Positions 1 to 7,213 of a stretch of 12,088 nucleotides of DNA are shown piece by piece; the stretch's first letter is position 1, and the number at the start of each line of letters is the position of its first letter. A program made the position numbers and the translations under genes. The stretch comes from Comamonadaceae bacterium (GTDB lineage Bacteria; Pseudomonadota; Gammaproteobacteria; Burkholderiales; Burkholderiaceae): assembly GCA_947377705.1 (NCBI GenBank), contig CANCGU010000060.1, forward strand, positions 1 to 12,088, in the 5' to 3' direction. The notes beneath the pieces were generated by a model. That model was not told the DNA's origin and made no database searches. It saw nothing but the letters and a program-made list of their open reading frames with translations.

Positions 1-834
1 GACTACGCCAACGACCAAGACCGCAAGTACACCGAACCACAACAACTGCTGAAGCGTCGAGCGGCCGCCTACCAAGCGTACTTTGAGCATCAGCCGTTGC
101 TGCTGGGGCCAGACGCCAACAACCCAGCCAACATGCGGCTCTATGACCAATTGAGTTGGGGCAAGCTCGCCGACGTGTGGACACTGGATTGCCGCCAATA
201 CCGCAGCCCCCAAGCTTGCCGCGATCCCGTGCGCGGCGGTGGCCGCATGGTGGTGCAGTGCGACGAGCTGAGTGATGCCAGCCGCAGCATGCTCGGCCAA
301 GAACAAGAGCGTTGGCTGAGCGCGGCATTGAGCGCATCCAAGCGCACCTGGAAGTTAGTGGCGCAAGCCACCCAAATCAGCTCGACCAGCGTGCCCACAC
401 CGATCGGTCGCAGCTACTGGAACGACGCGTGGGACGGCTACCCAGAAGCGCGCAAGCGCCTGCTGCAAACCGTGGTGGACGCCAAGTTACAAAACGTGCT
501 CACCTTAGGCGGCGATGTGCATTGCAACGTGGCCGCACCTCTGCGTCTAGAGCCCAATAACCCGCAGTCACCCATCGTGGCCAGCGAGTTTGTGACCACC
601 TCCATCACCTCACGCGGCTTAGGCGACAAACCGGCGGCTGTGATTCGTGAAAGCAACGCAGACTTGTTGCACTACCGCTCGGACGAGCGGGGCTATAGCT
701 TGATCACGGTCACGCCCACCCAAGTGCGCTGTGATTTCCGCACCACCAAGTTTCCCGCAGGCAGTGAGGCCGGTTTGAAAACGCAAGCAAGCTATGTGGT
801 GAAAAGTGGCAAGGCCGGACCGCAAGTGATCTGA
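1..834 (+). CDS. phoD: PhoD-type alkaline phosphatase, C-terminal part (5' end outside the window)
   Basis: The frame is open from base 1 to a TGA at 832-834, giving 277 visible residues; the start lies upstream. The first residues (DYAND) fit the stretch that follows the metal-binding DDHE motif of PhoD enzymes. Further family landmarks are LDCRQYR, LGQEQERWL, WDGYPEARKRLL, the metal-ligand motif GGDVHCN (Asp172 and His174 of the visible part), SEFVTTSITSRG, and the C-terminal RGYSLITVTPTQ. Known members are exported phosphodiesterase/phosphomonoesterases that release phosphate from organic esters using Ca2+ and Fe3+; the export signal would be in the missing part. The gene converges on livF with only 3 bp between the two stop codons. 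The family is clear, but the exact substrate cannot be read. A start at 97 (TTG) was not used because homology continues upstream of it. Confidence 0.9.
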   Translation, partial: DYANDQDRKYTEPQQLLKRRAAAYQAYFEHQPLLLGPDANNPANMRLYDQLSWGKLADVWTLDCRQYRSPQACRDPVRGGGRMVVQCDELSDASRSMLGQEQERWLSAALSASKRTWKLVAQATQISSTSVPTPIGRSYWNDAWDGYPEARKRLLQTVVDAKLQNVLTLGGDVHCNVAAPLRLEPNNPQSPIVASEFVTTSITSRGLGDKPAAVIRESNADLLHYRSDERGYSLITVTPTQVRCDFRTTKFPAGSEAGLKTQASYVVKSGKAGPQVI

Positions 835-837
835 CGC

Positions 838-1527
838 TTAGGCGGTGGTGAGCACGCCACGGTCGAGTGCGTAGCTGCGGTCGCTGACCCATTGCGCGAA
901 GTGTGTGTTTTGCTCAGACAGCAACACACTCACACCTTGGCGCTTGAGCGCCAAAATCATCTCGCCTATTTGCTCCACGATGACGGGGGCCACGCCCTCG
1001 GACGGTTCATCGAGCAACACCATCAGCGGGTTGCCCATGAGGGTGCGTGCGACGGTGAGCATTTGTTGCTCGCCACCGCTCATGTGGCTGGCCGGGCGTT
1101 GCTGCATGTCGGCCAGGTTGGGGAACAAGGCAAAAATTTTCTCTAACGACCACGGCGCCGTGGTCCTGTTGCTTGGCAAGTGGCGCGACGCTTGAATGCC
1201 GAGCTGCAAGTTTTCCAACACCGTGAGGTCGGTGAAGATGCGGCGGTCTTCTGGCACATAGCCCAAACCCAGACGAGCGGCTTGATACGGCTCGGTATCT
1301 GAGATGTCGTGTCCTGCAAACAGCACGCTGCCTGAACGGCGCGGCATGAGGCCCATGATGGCTTTGAGCGTGCTGGACTTGCCCGCGCCATTGCGACCCA
1401 TGAGTGCCACCACCTCACCGTGCTGCACATGCAGCTGCACGTTGAATAGCACTTGTGCTGCGCCGTACCAAGCGTTAAGGTTTTGTACGTTCAGAAGTGT
1501 GGTCGCTGCGGTGATGGATTGCGTCAT
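838..1527 (-). CDS. livF: Branched-chain amino acid type ABC transporter ATP-binding protein LivF
   Basis: A 229-residue ABC ATPase, normal in length for LivF. It shows Walker A GRNGAGKS (residues 44-51), the signature MSGGE (149-153) and Walker B VLLDE with catalytic Glu174. The switch region reads LSEQN, with Gln rather than the usual His, which is common in LivF proteins. The YVPEDRRIF segment is also typical of LivF. It should power the importer together with LivG on the cytoplasmic side of the permease. Its ATG overlaps the livG stop by 4 bp (ATGA at 1524-1527), so the two are probably translationally coupled. It is the last gene of the operon. No terminator hairpin with a T tract is visible between it and phoD. 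The family is certain; the transported substrate is not. Confidence 0.95.
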   Translation of the reverse strand: MTQSITAATTLLNVQNLNAWYGAAQVLFNVQLHVQHGEVVALMGRNGAGKSSTLKAIMGLMPRRSGSVLFAGHDISDTEPYQAARLGLGYVPEDRRIFTDLTVLENLQLGIQASRHLPSNRTTAPWSLEKIFALFPNLADMQQRPASHMSGGEQQMLTVARTLMGNPLMVLLDEPSEGVAPVIVEQIGEMILALKRQGVSVLLSEQNTHFAQWVSDRSYALDRGVLTTA

Positions 1528-2303
1528 GGTTGAGCGCCAAATGTTTTACCACTGCCAAAGTACACCGCTTGCACTTGCGCGTCAGCTTGCACTTGCGCGG
1601 GCGTACCTTGTGCGATGAGTGCGCCACGCGCCATCACCAGCACGCGGTCGGCGTGTTCAAACACCACATCCATGCTGTGCTCCGTAAACAAAACTGCCAC
1701 GCCGCGTTGGCTGACCAAGCTGCGTGTGAGCGCCATCAGCGCTTGGCGTTCGTCAGGGGCCATGCCTGCGGTGGGTTCGTCCATCAACAGCAAGCGCGGC
1801 TTGTTCGCCAACGCCATGGCCAGCTCCAGTCGCTTCACATCGCCATAGGCTAGCTCGCTGCACGGGCGGTGGGCTTGCGTGTCTAGCTGCACGTTGTCTA
1901 ACAGTTGCAGCGCATCGGCGCGGCGGTAGCGGGTGGCGTGTTGCCAAGGTGAGAGCGATTGACCATCCGCAGAGAGCAGCGCCATTTGCACGTTCTCGGC
2001 CACGGTGAGCGAGCCAAAAGTTTGCGCCATTTGAAACGTGCGACTCACGCCCATGCGCCAAAGTTCGTAAGGCTTGCGACCCAGCAGCGACACGCCATCT
2101 AAGGTGATGCTGCCACGGTCGGGCGTGAGTTGACCATTGAGCAAGTTGAACGTGGTCGACTTGCCAGCGCCGTTGGGGCCGATGAGGGCTAACAACTCGC
2201 CCGCTTGCAAATTGAATGACACATCGTGGACGGCTTGGTTGCCACCAAACGCTTTGTGCAAATGTTGCACGCTGAGAAGTGCGCTGCTGTGCTGCGTGCT
2301 CAT
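1524..2303 (-). CDS. livG: Branched-chain amino acid type ABC transporter ATP-binding protein LivG
   Basis: A 259-residue ABC ATPase of the LivG type. It has Walker A GPNGAGKS (residues 42-49), a Q-loop at SRTFQ (87-91), a degenerate signature LAYGD (151-155) followed by KRLELAMAL, Walker B LLLMDE (171-176) and the H-loop His209 in FTEHSMD. The longer C-terminus with GTPAQVQADAQVQAVYFG matches the LivG tail, which separates it from LivF. It forms the nucleotide-binding pair with LivF. Its ATG overlaps the permease stop codon by 4 bp (2300-2303), and its own stop overlaps the livF start in the same way, so permease, LivG and LivF look like one tightly coupled translation unit. Confidence 0.95.
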   Translation of the reverse strand: MSTQHSSALLSVQHLHKAFGGNQAVHDVSFNLQAGELLALIGPNGAGKSTTFNLLNGQLTPDRGSITLDGVSLLGRKPYELWRMGVSRTFQMAQTFGSLTVAENVQMALLSADGQSLSPWQHATRYRRADALQLLDNVQLDTQAHRPCSELAYGDVKRLELAMALANKPRLLLMDEPTAGMAPDERQALMALTRSLVSQRGVAVLFTEHSMDVVFEHADRVLVMARGALIAQGTPAQVQADAQVQAVYFGSGKTFGAQP

Positions 2304-4249
2304 GCATCACCTCGCGTCGTCGATGGGCGCACACGCTGCCACAGCGTTTGCACCGACCCTGCAATGCCTTGCGGAAACGCCAGCACCAGCAGCAACATGC
2401 TGGCGCCCAACACGGCGCGCCAATAGTCGGTGCTGCGCGCCAAACTGTCTTGCAGCGCGGTGAATGTCACCGCGCCCACCAGAGGGCCCACCAAGGTGTG
2501 CACGCCGCCCAGCAGCACCATCACCAAGCCATCGACCGACTTGCCCACGCCCAACACATCGGGCGAGATGCTGCCTTTCGAGAATGCAAACAGTGCGCCT
2601 GCCAAACCTGCAAAACCAGCCGCCACCACAAAGCCCAGCCATTGCACCTGCGGCACATTTAAGCCCATGGCCTCGGCACGGCCCACCGCGTCGCGGCTTG
2701 CACGCAGGGCGTAGCCGAGGGGTGACATCAACACGCGGCGCAGTGCCATCACGCTGAGCGCGACGAGCGCAAGCGTGAGCCAGTAATAAGCCGCTTTATC
2801 TTGCAGCCAATCGCTAGGCCATACACCGGTGAGACCGTTGCTACCGCCCGTGAAATCGTCCCACTGAAAACAGATGGACCAGACAATTTGTGAAAACGCC
2901 AAAGTGAGCATGGCCAAGTACACGCCCGACAAGCGCACCGCAAACCACGCCATGGGCGCGGCCACCAAGGCGCTGACGAGCGGGGCTAACAACAAGGCCG
3001 CTTCGCTAGACATGCCCGCCCGCAACACCAGCAGCGCGGCCGCATACGCACCCACGCCAAAGTAAGCTGCATGGCCAAACGAATGCATACCCGCGGGACC
3101 CATGATGAAGTGCAAGCTAGCGGCAAACAAAGCAGCGATGAGCAAATCAATGCCCAGCACCAAGGTGTAGGGAGATTCAGTGGTGAACAACGGCAGCGCC
3201 AACAACGCAGCGCCAATGCACAACCACACCCACTGCGAACGAACACTGCCCAAAGCCAACGGTGCTTCTTGCCCGGTGCTGATGCGTGGCGCACTTTGTG
3301 GTTTGCCTAGCAAGCCCCAAGGGCGGACCATCAACACCGCAGCCATTACCAAAAACTCAGCCACGAGTGTGAGTTTTGAAAACGCAAACGACACACCCAA
3401 AATGTCGACCGTGCCCACCGCGATGCACAGCGCTTTGATTTCGGCAATCAACAAGGCCGCCACAAACGCGCCAGGGATGGAGCCCATGCCGCCCACCACC
3501 ACGACAACGAACGCGTCGCCAATCGTGGCCATGTCCAGCCCCAAGTGCGCGGGCTCGCGGGGCAGTTGCAACGCACCCCCCAAACCCGCCAATGCGCAGC
3601 CCAGTGCAAACACAGCGGTGAACAAGTGGCGTGGGTTCACACCCAAAGCGCCCAACATCTCGCGGTCTTGTGTGGCCGCGCGCACCAACACGCCAAAGCG
3701 TGTGCGCTGCAAACACCACCACAGCAGCGCCAACACCAGTGGGCCTATGGCGATGAGGAATAAGTCATAGCTGGGAAAACGTCGGCCCAAAATATCCACC
3801 GCGCCACTCAGGCCCGGTGCGCGTGGCCCCAGCAAATCTTCTGCGCCCCACAGCCACAACGTGCCGTCTTGCATGACCAACACCAAGGCAAAGGTGGCGA
3901 GCAACTGAAACAACTCGGGCGCTTTGTAAATGCGGCGCAGCAATAGCACTTCTACCCATGCGCCCAACACGCCTGTGACGAGTGCGGCGCACAGCAACAG
4001 CAAAAAGTAAGCGGTGGTTTGGCTGGCCGCATCACCCAACACGCCGCTCAAGGCGGCTGACACCGCAGGCGCTGCATGTGACACGAGCGAATAAGCCACA
4101 TACACACCGAGCATGAAAAACGAGCCATGCGCAAAGTTCACGATGCGCGTCACCCCAAAAATGAGCGACAAACCCGCCGCGACCAAGAACAGCGACGAGG
4201 CCGCGGCCAGCCCGTTGAGGGCTTGCACAAAAAAGCTGGCGGTGTCCAT
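2300..4249 (-). CDS. livHM: Fused LivH-LivM branched-chain amino acid type ABC transporter permease
   Basis: A single 649-residue membrane protein joins the two permease subunits that are usually separate. Residues 1-315 are LivH-like: GLSLIFGVTRIVNFAHGSFFMLG near the N-terminus, a conserved loop at 245-260 (AFVVVVVGGMGSIPGA), and MVRPWGLLGK as the typical LivH ending. Residues 316-338 form a short polar linker. Residues 339-640 are LivM-like, with IMGPAGMHSFGHAAYFGVGAY, the SGVYLAMLTLAFSQI segment and LLGGVHTLVGPLVGA. Each half has its own set of hydrophobic segments, so one polypeptide should form the whole transmembrane pore. The start codon at 4249 has only a weak ribosome binding site and follows a hairpin terminator at 4272-4294. 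The reading frame through the junction is open and well formed, so this looks like a true fusion, not a sequencing error. Confidence 0.93.
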   Translation of the reverse strand: MDTASFFVQALNGLAAASSLFLVAAGLSLIFGVTRIVNFAHGSFFMLGVYVAYSLVSHAAPAVSAALSGVLGDAASQTTAYFLLLLCAALVTGVLGAWVEVLLLRRIYKAPELFQLLATFALVLVMQDGTLWLWGAEDLLGPRAPGLSGAVDILGRRFPSYDLFLIAIGPLVLALLWWCLQRTRFGVLVRAATQDREMLGALGVNPRHLFTAVFALGCALAGLGGALQLPREPAHLGLDMATIGDAFVVVVVGGMGSIPGAFVAALLIAEIKALCIAVGTVDILGVSFAFSKLTLVAEFLVMAAVLMVRPWGLLGKPQSAPRISTGQEAPLALGSVRSQWVWLCIGAALLALPLFTTESPYTLVLGIDLLIAALFAASLHFIMGPAGMHSFGHAAYFGVGAYAAALLVLRAGMSSEAALLLAPLVSALVAAPMAWFAVRLSGVYLAMLTLAFSQIVWSICFQWDDFTGGSNGLTGVWPSDWLQDKAAYYWLTLALVALSVMALRRVLMSPLGYALRASRDAVGRAEAMGLNVPQVQWLGFVVAAGFAGLAGALFAFSKGSISPDVLGVGKSVDGLVMVLLGGVHTLVGPLVGAVTFTALQDSLARSTDYWRAVLGASMLLLVLAFPQGIAGSVQTLWQRVRPSTTRGDA

Positions 4250-4271
4250 GGTGCTTGAGGTTTGAAATTAA

Positions 4272-4294
4272 AACGCCCGCAAGAGGCGGGCGTT
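4272..4294 (-). terminator. Hairpin terminator between binding-protein and permease genes
   Basis: A perfect 9-bp stem (AACGCCCGC at 4272-4280 with GCGGGCGTT at 4286-4294) closes a 5-base loop. Read on the minus strand, the stem ends in TT and continues TTAATTT, an interrupted T tract. It sits just after the TAA of the substrate-binding protein gene and before the permease start. The likely role is partial termination that leaves more message for the binding protein than for the permease and ATPases. The plus-strand side lacks a T tract. Confidence 0.7.
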
Positions 4295-4305
4295 GTGGGT
4301 GGGTT

Positions 4306-5511
4306 TTAGTTGCTCGGTCTGAGTTTTTTCACAACGTCATCGCTGGGTTGCACGCTGGCCCCGTCGATGTAGCGGTAGTCTACCAACACGCCCTTGCCGC
4401 CTTCATTCTTGGTGCGACCCAAAAACGCGCCCATGGTGGACTGGTTGTCTTGTTTGCGGAACATCACGGGGCCATAAGGCGTGCTGAATTTCAAACCGCT
4501 GAAGGCGGTGACCAGCTTTTCACTGTCCGTGCTCTTGGCCTTGGTAATGCCTGCAGCCAAAGCCTGAATCATGCTGTAGCCCACGACCGAGCCCAAGCGC
4601 GGGTGGTCGTTGTACTTGCGGTGGTAGGCCAAGTAAAAGGCTTTGTGCTCGGGCGTTTGCACGCCGTACCAGGGGTAGCCCGTGACGATCCAGCCATTGG
4701 GCGTTTCGTCTTTGAGGGGTTCCAAGTATTCAGGTTCGCCCGTCAACAGGCTCACCACGTCACGGCCTTGGAACACGCCGCGCGTGTTGCCCTCGCGCAC
4801 AAACTTGGCGAGGTCGGTGGCAAACAACACGTTGAAGATGGCGTCGGGTTTGGCGTCGGCAATGGCTTGCGTCACAGAGCCTGCGTCAATTTTGCCCAGC
4901 GCGGGTGCTTGCTCGGCCACAAACTCCACATCGGGTTGCGCGGCCTTCAGCAGTTGCTTGAAGGTGGCGGCCGCCGACTGGCCGTACTCGTAGTTGGGGT
5001 ACACCACCGCCCAGCGTTTTTTCTTGAGCTTGGCGGCTTCGGGCACGAGCATGGCCACTTGCATGTAGGTGCTGGCGCGCAGGCGGTAGGTGTAGCGGTT
5101 GCCGTTTTGCCAAACCATCTTGTCGGTCAGCGGCTCGCCTGCGAGGAAGAACACTTTGCGTTGCTTGGCAAAGTCGCCCAACGCCAACCCAATGTGCGAG
5201 AGGAAAGCGCCCGAGAGCACATCCACTTTTTCGCGGCTCAGTAGCTCTTCGGCGGCACGCACAGCGTCGCCGGGCGAGGCGTTGTCGTCACGGGTGATGA
5301 GTTGCAGTTGCTTGCCGTTCACGCCACCGGCTGCGTTGATTTCTTCCACGGCCAACTCCATGCCCTTTTTATAAGGATCAAGGAAAGCGGGCTGGGCTTT
5401 GTAGCTGTTGATCTCACCAATCTTGATGACGTTTTGAGCGAAGGCTGGCAAGGCGGCCAAGCTCAGGGCGAGGGCGGCAGTGCGCAGTGTGATGCTAAGT
5501 GTGGTGTTCAC
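4306..5511 (-). CDS. ABC transporter periplasmic substrate-binding protein, branched-chain amino acid (Peripla_BP_6) type
   Basis: A 401-residue protein of the Leu/Ile/Val-binding family. Residues 1-25 form a Sec signal peptide with a hydrophobic core (AALALSLAALPAFA) and a likely cut after AFA before Gln26. The mature part begins NVIKIGEIN and carries GMELAVEEINAAGGVNGK and the ITRDDNASPGDAVRAAEEL segment typical of the family's first lobe. The second lobe contains YPNYEYGQSAAATF. No cysteine is present in the mature protein. The GTG at 5511 was chosen because the signal peptide starts there and AAAGG stands 8 bases upstream; the frame remains open to 5658, but that extension would run into the divergent kinase gene. 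It should deliver ligand in the periplasm to the fused permease. The ligand may be a branched-chain amino acid or another small carboxylate, amide or aromatic compound; the sequence does not decide. Confidence 0.9.
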   Translation of the reverse strand: MNTTLSITLRTAALALSLAALPAFAQNVIKIGEINSYKAQPAFLDPYKKGMELAVEEINAAGGVNGKQLQLITRDDNASPGDAVRAAEELLSREKVDVLSGAFLSHIGLALGDFAKQRKVFFLAGEPLTDKMVWQNGNRYTYRLRASTYMQVAMLVPEAAKLKKKRWAVVYPNYEYGQSAAATFKQLLKAAQPDVEFVAEQAPALGKIDAGSVTQAIADAKPDAIFNVLFATDLAKFVREGNTRGVFQGRDVVSLLTGEPEYLEPLKDETPNGWIVTGYPWYGVQTPEHKAFYLAYHRKYNDHPRLGSVVGYSMIQALAAGITKAKSTDSEKLVTAFSGLKFSTPYGPVMFRKQDNQSTMGAFLGRTKNEGGKGVLVDYRYIDGASVQPSDDVVKKLRPSN

Positions 5512-5519
5512 GGAAGTGG

Positions 5520-5524
5520 CCTTT
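5520..5524 (-). promoter_or_regulatory. Ribosome binding site deciding the GTG start of the substrate-binding protein
   Basis: AAAGG on the minus strand lies 8 bases before the GTG at 5511. Together with the signal peptide that begins at this GTG, it favours this start over upstream in-frame codons. Confidence 0.6.
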
Positions 5525-5541
5525 GAGAGCGTGCGTTGGTT

Positions 5542-5569
5542 GTCATAACCCGCGCTAAAGATTTGTGAA
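5542..5569 (-). promoter_or_regulatory. Possible sigma-70 promoter of the ABC importer operon
   Basis: On the minus strand TTCACA (5569-5564, 5 of 6 matches to the -35 consensus) is followed after 16 bases by TATGAC (5547-5542, 4 of 6 matches to the -10 consensus). Transcription would begin near 5535, about 25 bases before the GTG start. This is a by-eye match in a short divergent region and is only moderately supported. Confidence 0.4.
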
Positions 5570-5651
5570 GTACAGATTGTCTTGCAAACCTGAAGTCCAG
5601 TTGCATACGCATCTTGAAAGCCCGCAGAAAGACCTGTGCTAGCCTTTGCGC

Positions 5652-7208
5652 ATGCCATTCTCGCGTCGTTTATTTGCTCCCAAGTTTGAAGCCCGCTGGC
5701 CCGCCGTGGTGATTTGGCTGTGCGCGTGGGGCTTGCTGTGGTGTTTGGATGGGGTGCTAAACCTTGGTAACTTGGCCCTTTTGCTGGTGTTGGCCAGCGC
5801 TATTGCGGGGGTGTGGGTGTCGGCATTTGCGTCGGTGGGCACCAGCGCGATGTTTGTGTTGATGTTCAACTGGTTTTTTGTGGAGCCTCGCTACACCTTC
5901 AATGTGCACTTACACCAAGACTTATTGCTGTTGGTCACGATGATGGGCGTGAGCGTGGTGGTGAGCTATTTGATGGCGCGACTGCGCATGGCCGCCGAGC
6001 TAGAAAGCCAATATGCCAAAGCGTCTGAACTGTTGCGCGAGCTGAGCGAGCAGTTTCGCGAAACGCCTGAGTTGCAGTTGCAAGGCCAACAACTGCAAAC
6101 ATGGATGGCACAAGAAGCTGCATGTGATGTGTCAGTGTTGTTGCTGCAAGACGGCGCCGTCGATGAAGGCTTGGGCCACAGCCAGGTCATCGGTAAAGCC
6201 CAAGGCCAAGACCGGCAAGGCTTGCTCGCTTGTGCGCAACAGTTTGGAGCGATGGGCCCTGGCACGGGCCGCTACGAAAACCAAGCCACGGTGTTCTTAC
6301 CTTTGCGCGGCCGTGCCCGTGCTTATGGCGCGGCAGCTTTGCACGCCCATGAGGCAAAGCTGCTCAGTGCACTTCAGCGCGACATGTTGCAACAAGCCTG
6401 TGATTTATTAGGACATGAAATCGAACGCGCGCAAACCTTGCGATTGGCCCAACAAGCCAAAGACGACGCGCAAAGCCAAAACCTGCGGAATACCTTGCTC
6501 ACCTCTATCTCACACGACTACCGCACACCGCTGGCTAATTTGATGGGCGCCGCCTCGGTGATTCACGACCAAGCCGCGCGATTGAGTACAGACAAAATTA
6601 CAGCCCTTGCGCAGACGGTGATAGATGAAGCGCATCACCTCAACCGCATGACGACTAACACTTTGCAGTTAGCGCGTTTGGATGCAGCTCCTTTGCTCAT
6701 CAAAAAAGATTGGGAATCGTTGCAAGAAATTTTGGGTTCGGTGCTGGCTAAAGCGAGGCAGCGTCATTCGAAGCGACCTATCGGGGTGGCGGTGCCCGAT
6801 GGCTTGCCACTGATTCATTGCGATGCGATTTTGTTGGTGCAGCTGTTTGATAACCTGATTGAAAACGCCATCAAATACAGCCCATACGACACGCCCATCG
6901 ACATTCAAGTGCAGGCACAGCCCAACACATTAGAGGTGCGCGTGATAGACCAAGGTGTAGGCATTGCCGATGCCTGGAAAGACAGAGTGTTTCAAGCCTT
7001 TGAGCGCGTGCACGCGGACTCTGTGCAAGCAGACGCGACAGATGCAACGCAACTGCGACGAGGTATGGGCGTGGGCTTGGCCGTGTGCAAGGCCATTGCC
7101 AAAGTGCATGGCGCACGCCTGTGGGTGGAAGATCGTGATCCACATGGTGCGGTGATGTGCCTGTCGTTGCCTGTGTTGCCCCAACCCAATATGGCGATGG
7201 AGTCATAA
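5652..7208 (+). CDS. kdpD: KdpD-like sensor histidine kinase without the N-terminal KdpD/USP domains
   Basis: A 518-residue membrane kinase that corresponds to the C-terminal part of KdpD (E. coli KdpD is 894 residues). About four membrane segments lie within residues 15-110; they contain FNWFFVEPRYTF (72-83), the hallmark of the KdpD membrane domain (DUF4118). A helical linker (112-140) and a weak GAF-like region (about 140-255) follow. The kinase core has SISHDYRTPL with phospho-acceptor His288, the N box DNLIENAIKYS (Asn401, Asn405), the G1 box DQGVGI (433-438) and the G2 box GMGVGL (471-476). The N-terminal ATP-binding KdpD domain and the USP-like domain are absent. The ATG at 5652 is preferred over the TTG at 5646; no strong ribosome binding site is seen for either. 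The response regulator follows after 5 bp. It probably senses potassium or ionic conditions, but its target genes are not proven. Confidence 0.88.
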   Translation: MPFSRRLFAPKFEARWPAVVIWLCAWGLLWCLDGVLNLGNLALLLVLASAIAGVWVSAFASVGTSAMFVLMFNWFFVEPRYTFNVHLHQDLLLLVTMMGVSVVVSYLMARLRMAAELESQYAKASELLRELSEQFRETPELQLQGQQLQTWMAQEAACDVSVLLLQDGAVDEGLGHSQVIGKAQGQDRQGLLACAQQFGAMGPGTGRYENQATVFLPLRGRARAYGAAALHAHEAKLLSALQRDMLQQACDLLGHEIERAQTLRLAQQAKDDAQSQNLRNTLLTSISHDYRTPLANLMGAASVIHDQAARLSTDKITALAQTVIDEAHHLNRMTTNTLQLARLDAAPLLIKKDWESLQEILGSVLAKARQRHSKRPIGVAVPDGLPLIHCDAILLVQLFDNLIENAIKYSPYDTPIDIQVQAQPNTLEVRVIDQGVGIADAWKDRVFQAFERVHADSVQADATDATQLRRGMGVGLAVCKAIAKVHGARLWVEDRDPHGAVMCLSLPVLPQPNMAMES

Positions 7209-7213
7209 GCAAT

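Larger units (their letters stand above)
5512..5651. promoter_or_regulatory. Divergent intergenic region between importer operon and potassium module
   Basis: These 140 bases separate two divergent start codons and must hold promoters for both directions. The minus-strand promoter candidate is at 5542-5569. For the plus strand no convincing -35/-10 pair was found; TTGCAA at 5582 with a poor -10 near 5604 is the best seen. An imperfect direct repeat (TGAAGTACAG at 5566-5575 and TGAAGTCCAG at 5591-5600) overlaps the minus-strand -35. No classical KdpE-like box was recognised. Confidence 0.5.

Noticed and set aside
97..99. TTG at 97 as the start of the phosphatase
   Set aside because: The same frame is open to base 1 and encodes PhoD-like sequence before this codon, so the gene begins outside the window.
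3180..3770. Open frame of 196 codons on the plus strand opposite the permease
   Set aside because: It is rich in Asn, Thr, Ala and Pro, as expected from reading a hydrophobic gene backwards. No start signal or domain was seen.
4255..5244. Open frame of 329 codons on the plus strand opposite the substrate-binding protein
   Set aside because: It is antisense to a clear gene, begins in the terminator region, has no ribosome binding site and no recognisable motif; its composition is that of a shadow frame.
5646..5651. TTG at 5646 as the start of the sensor kinase
   Set aside because: An ATG follows two codons later, no ribosome binding site favours the TTG, and the extra two residues add nothing.
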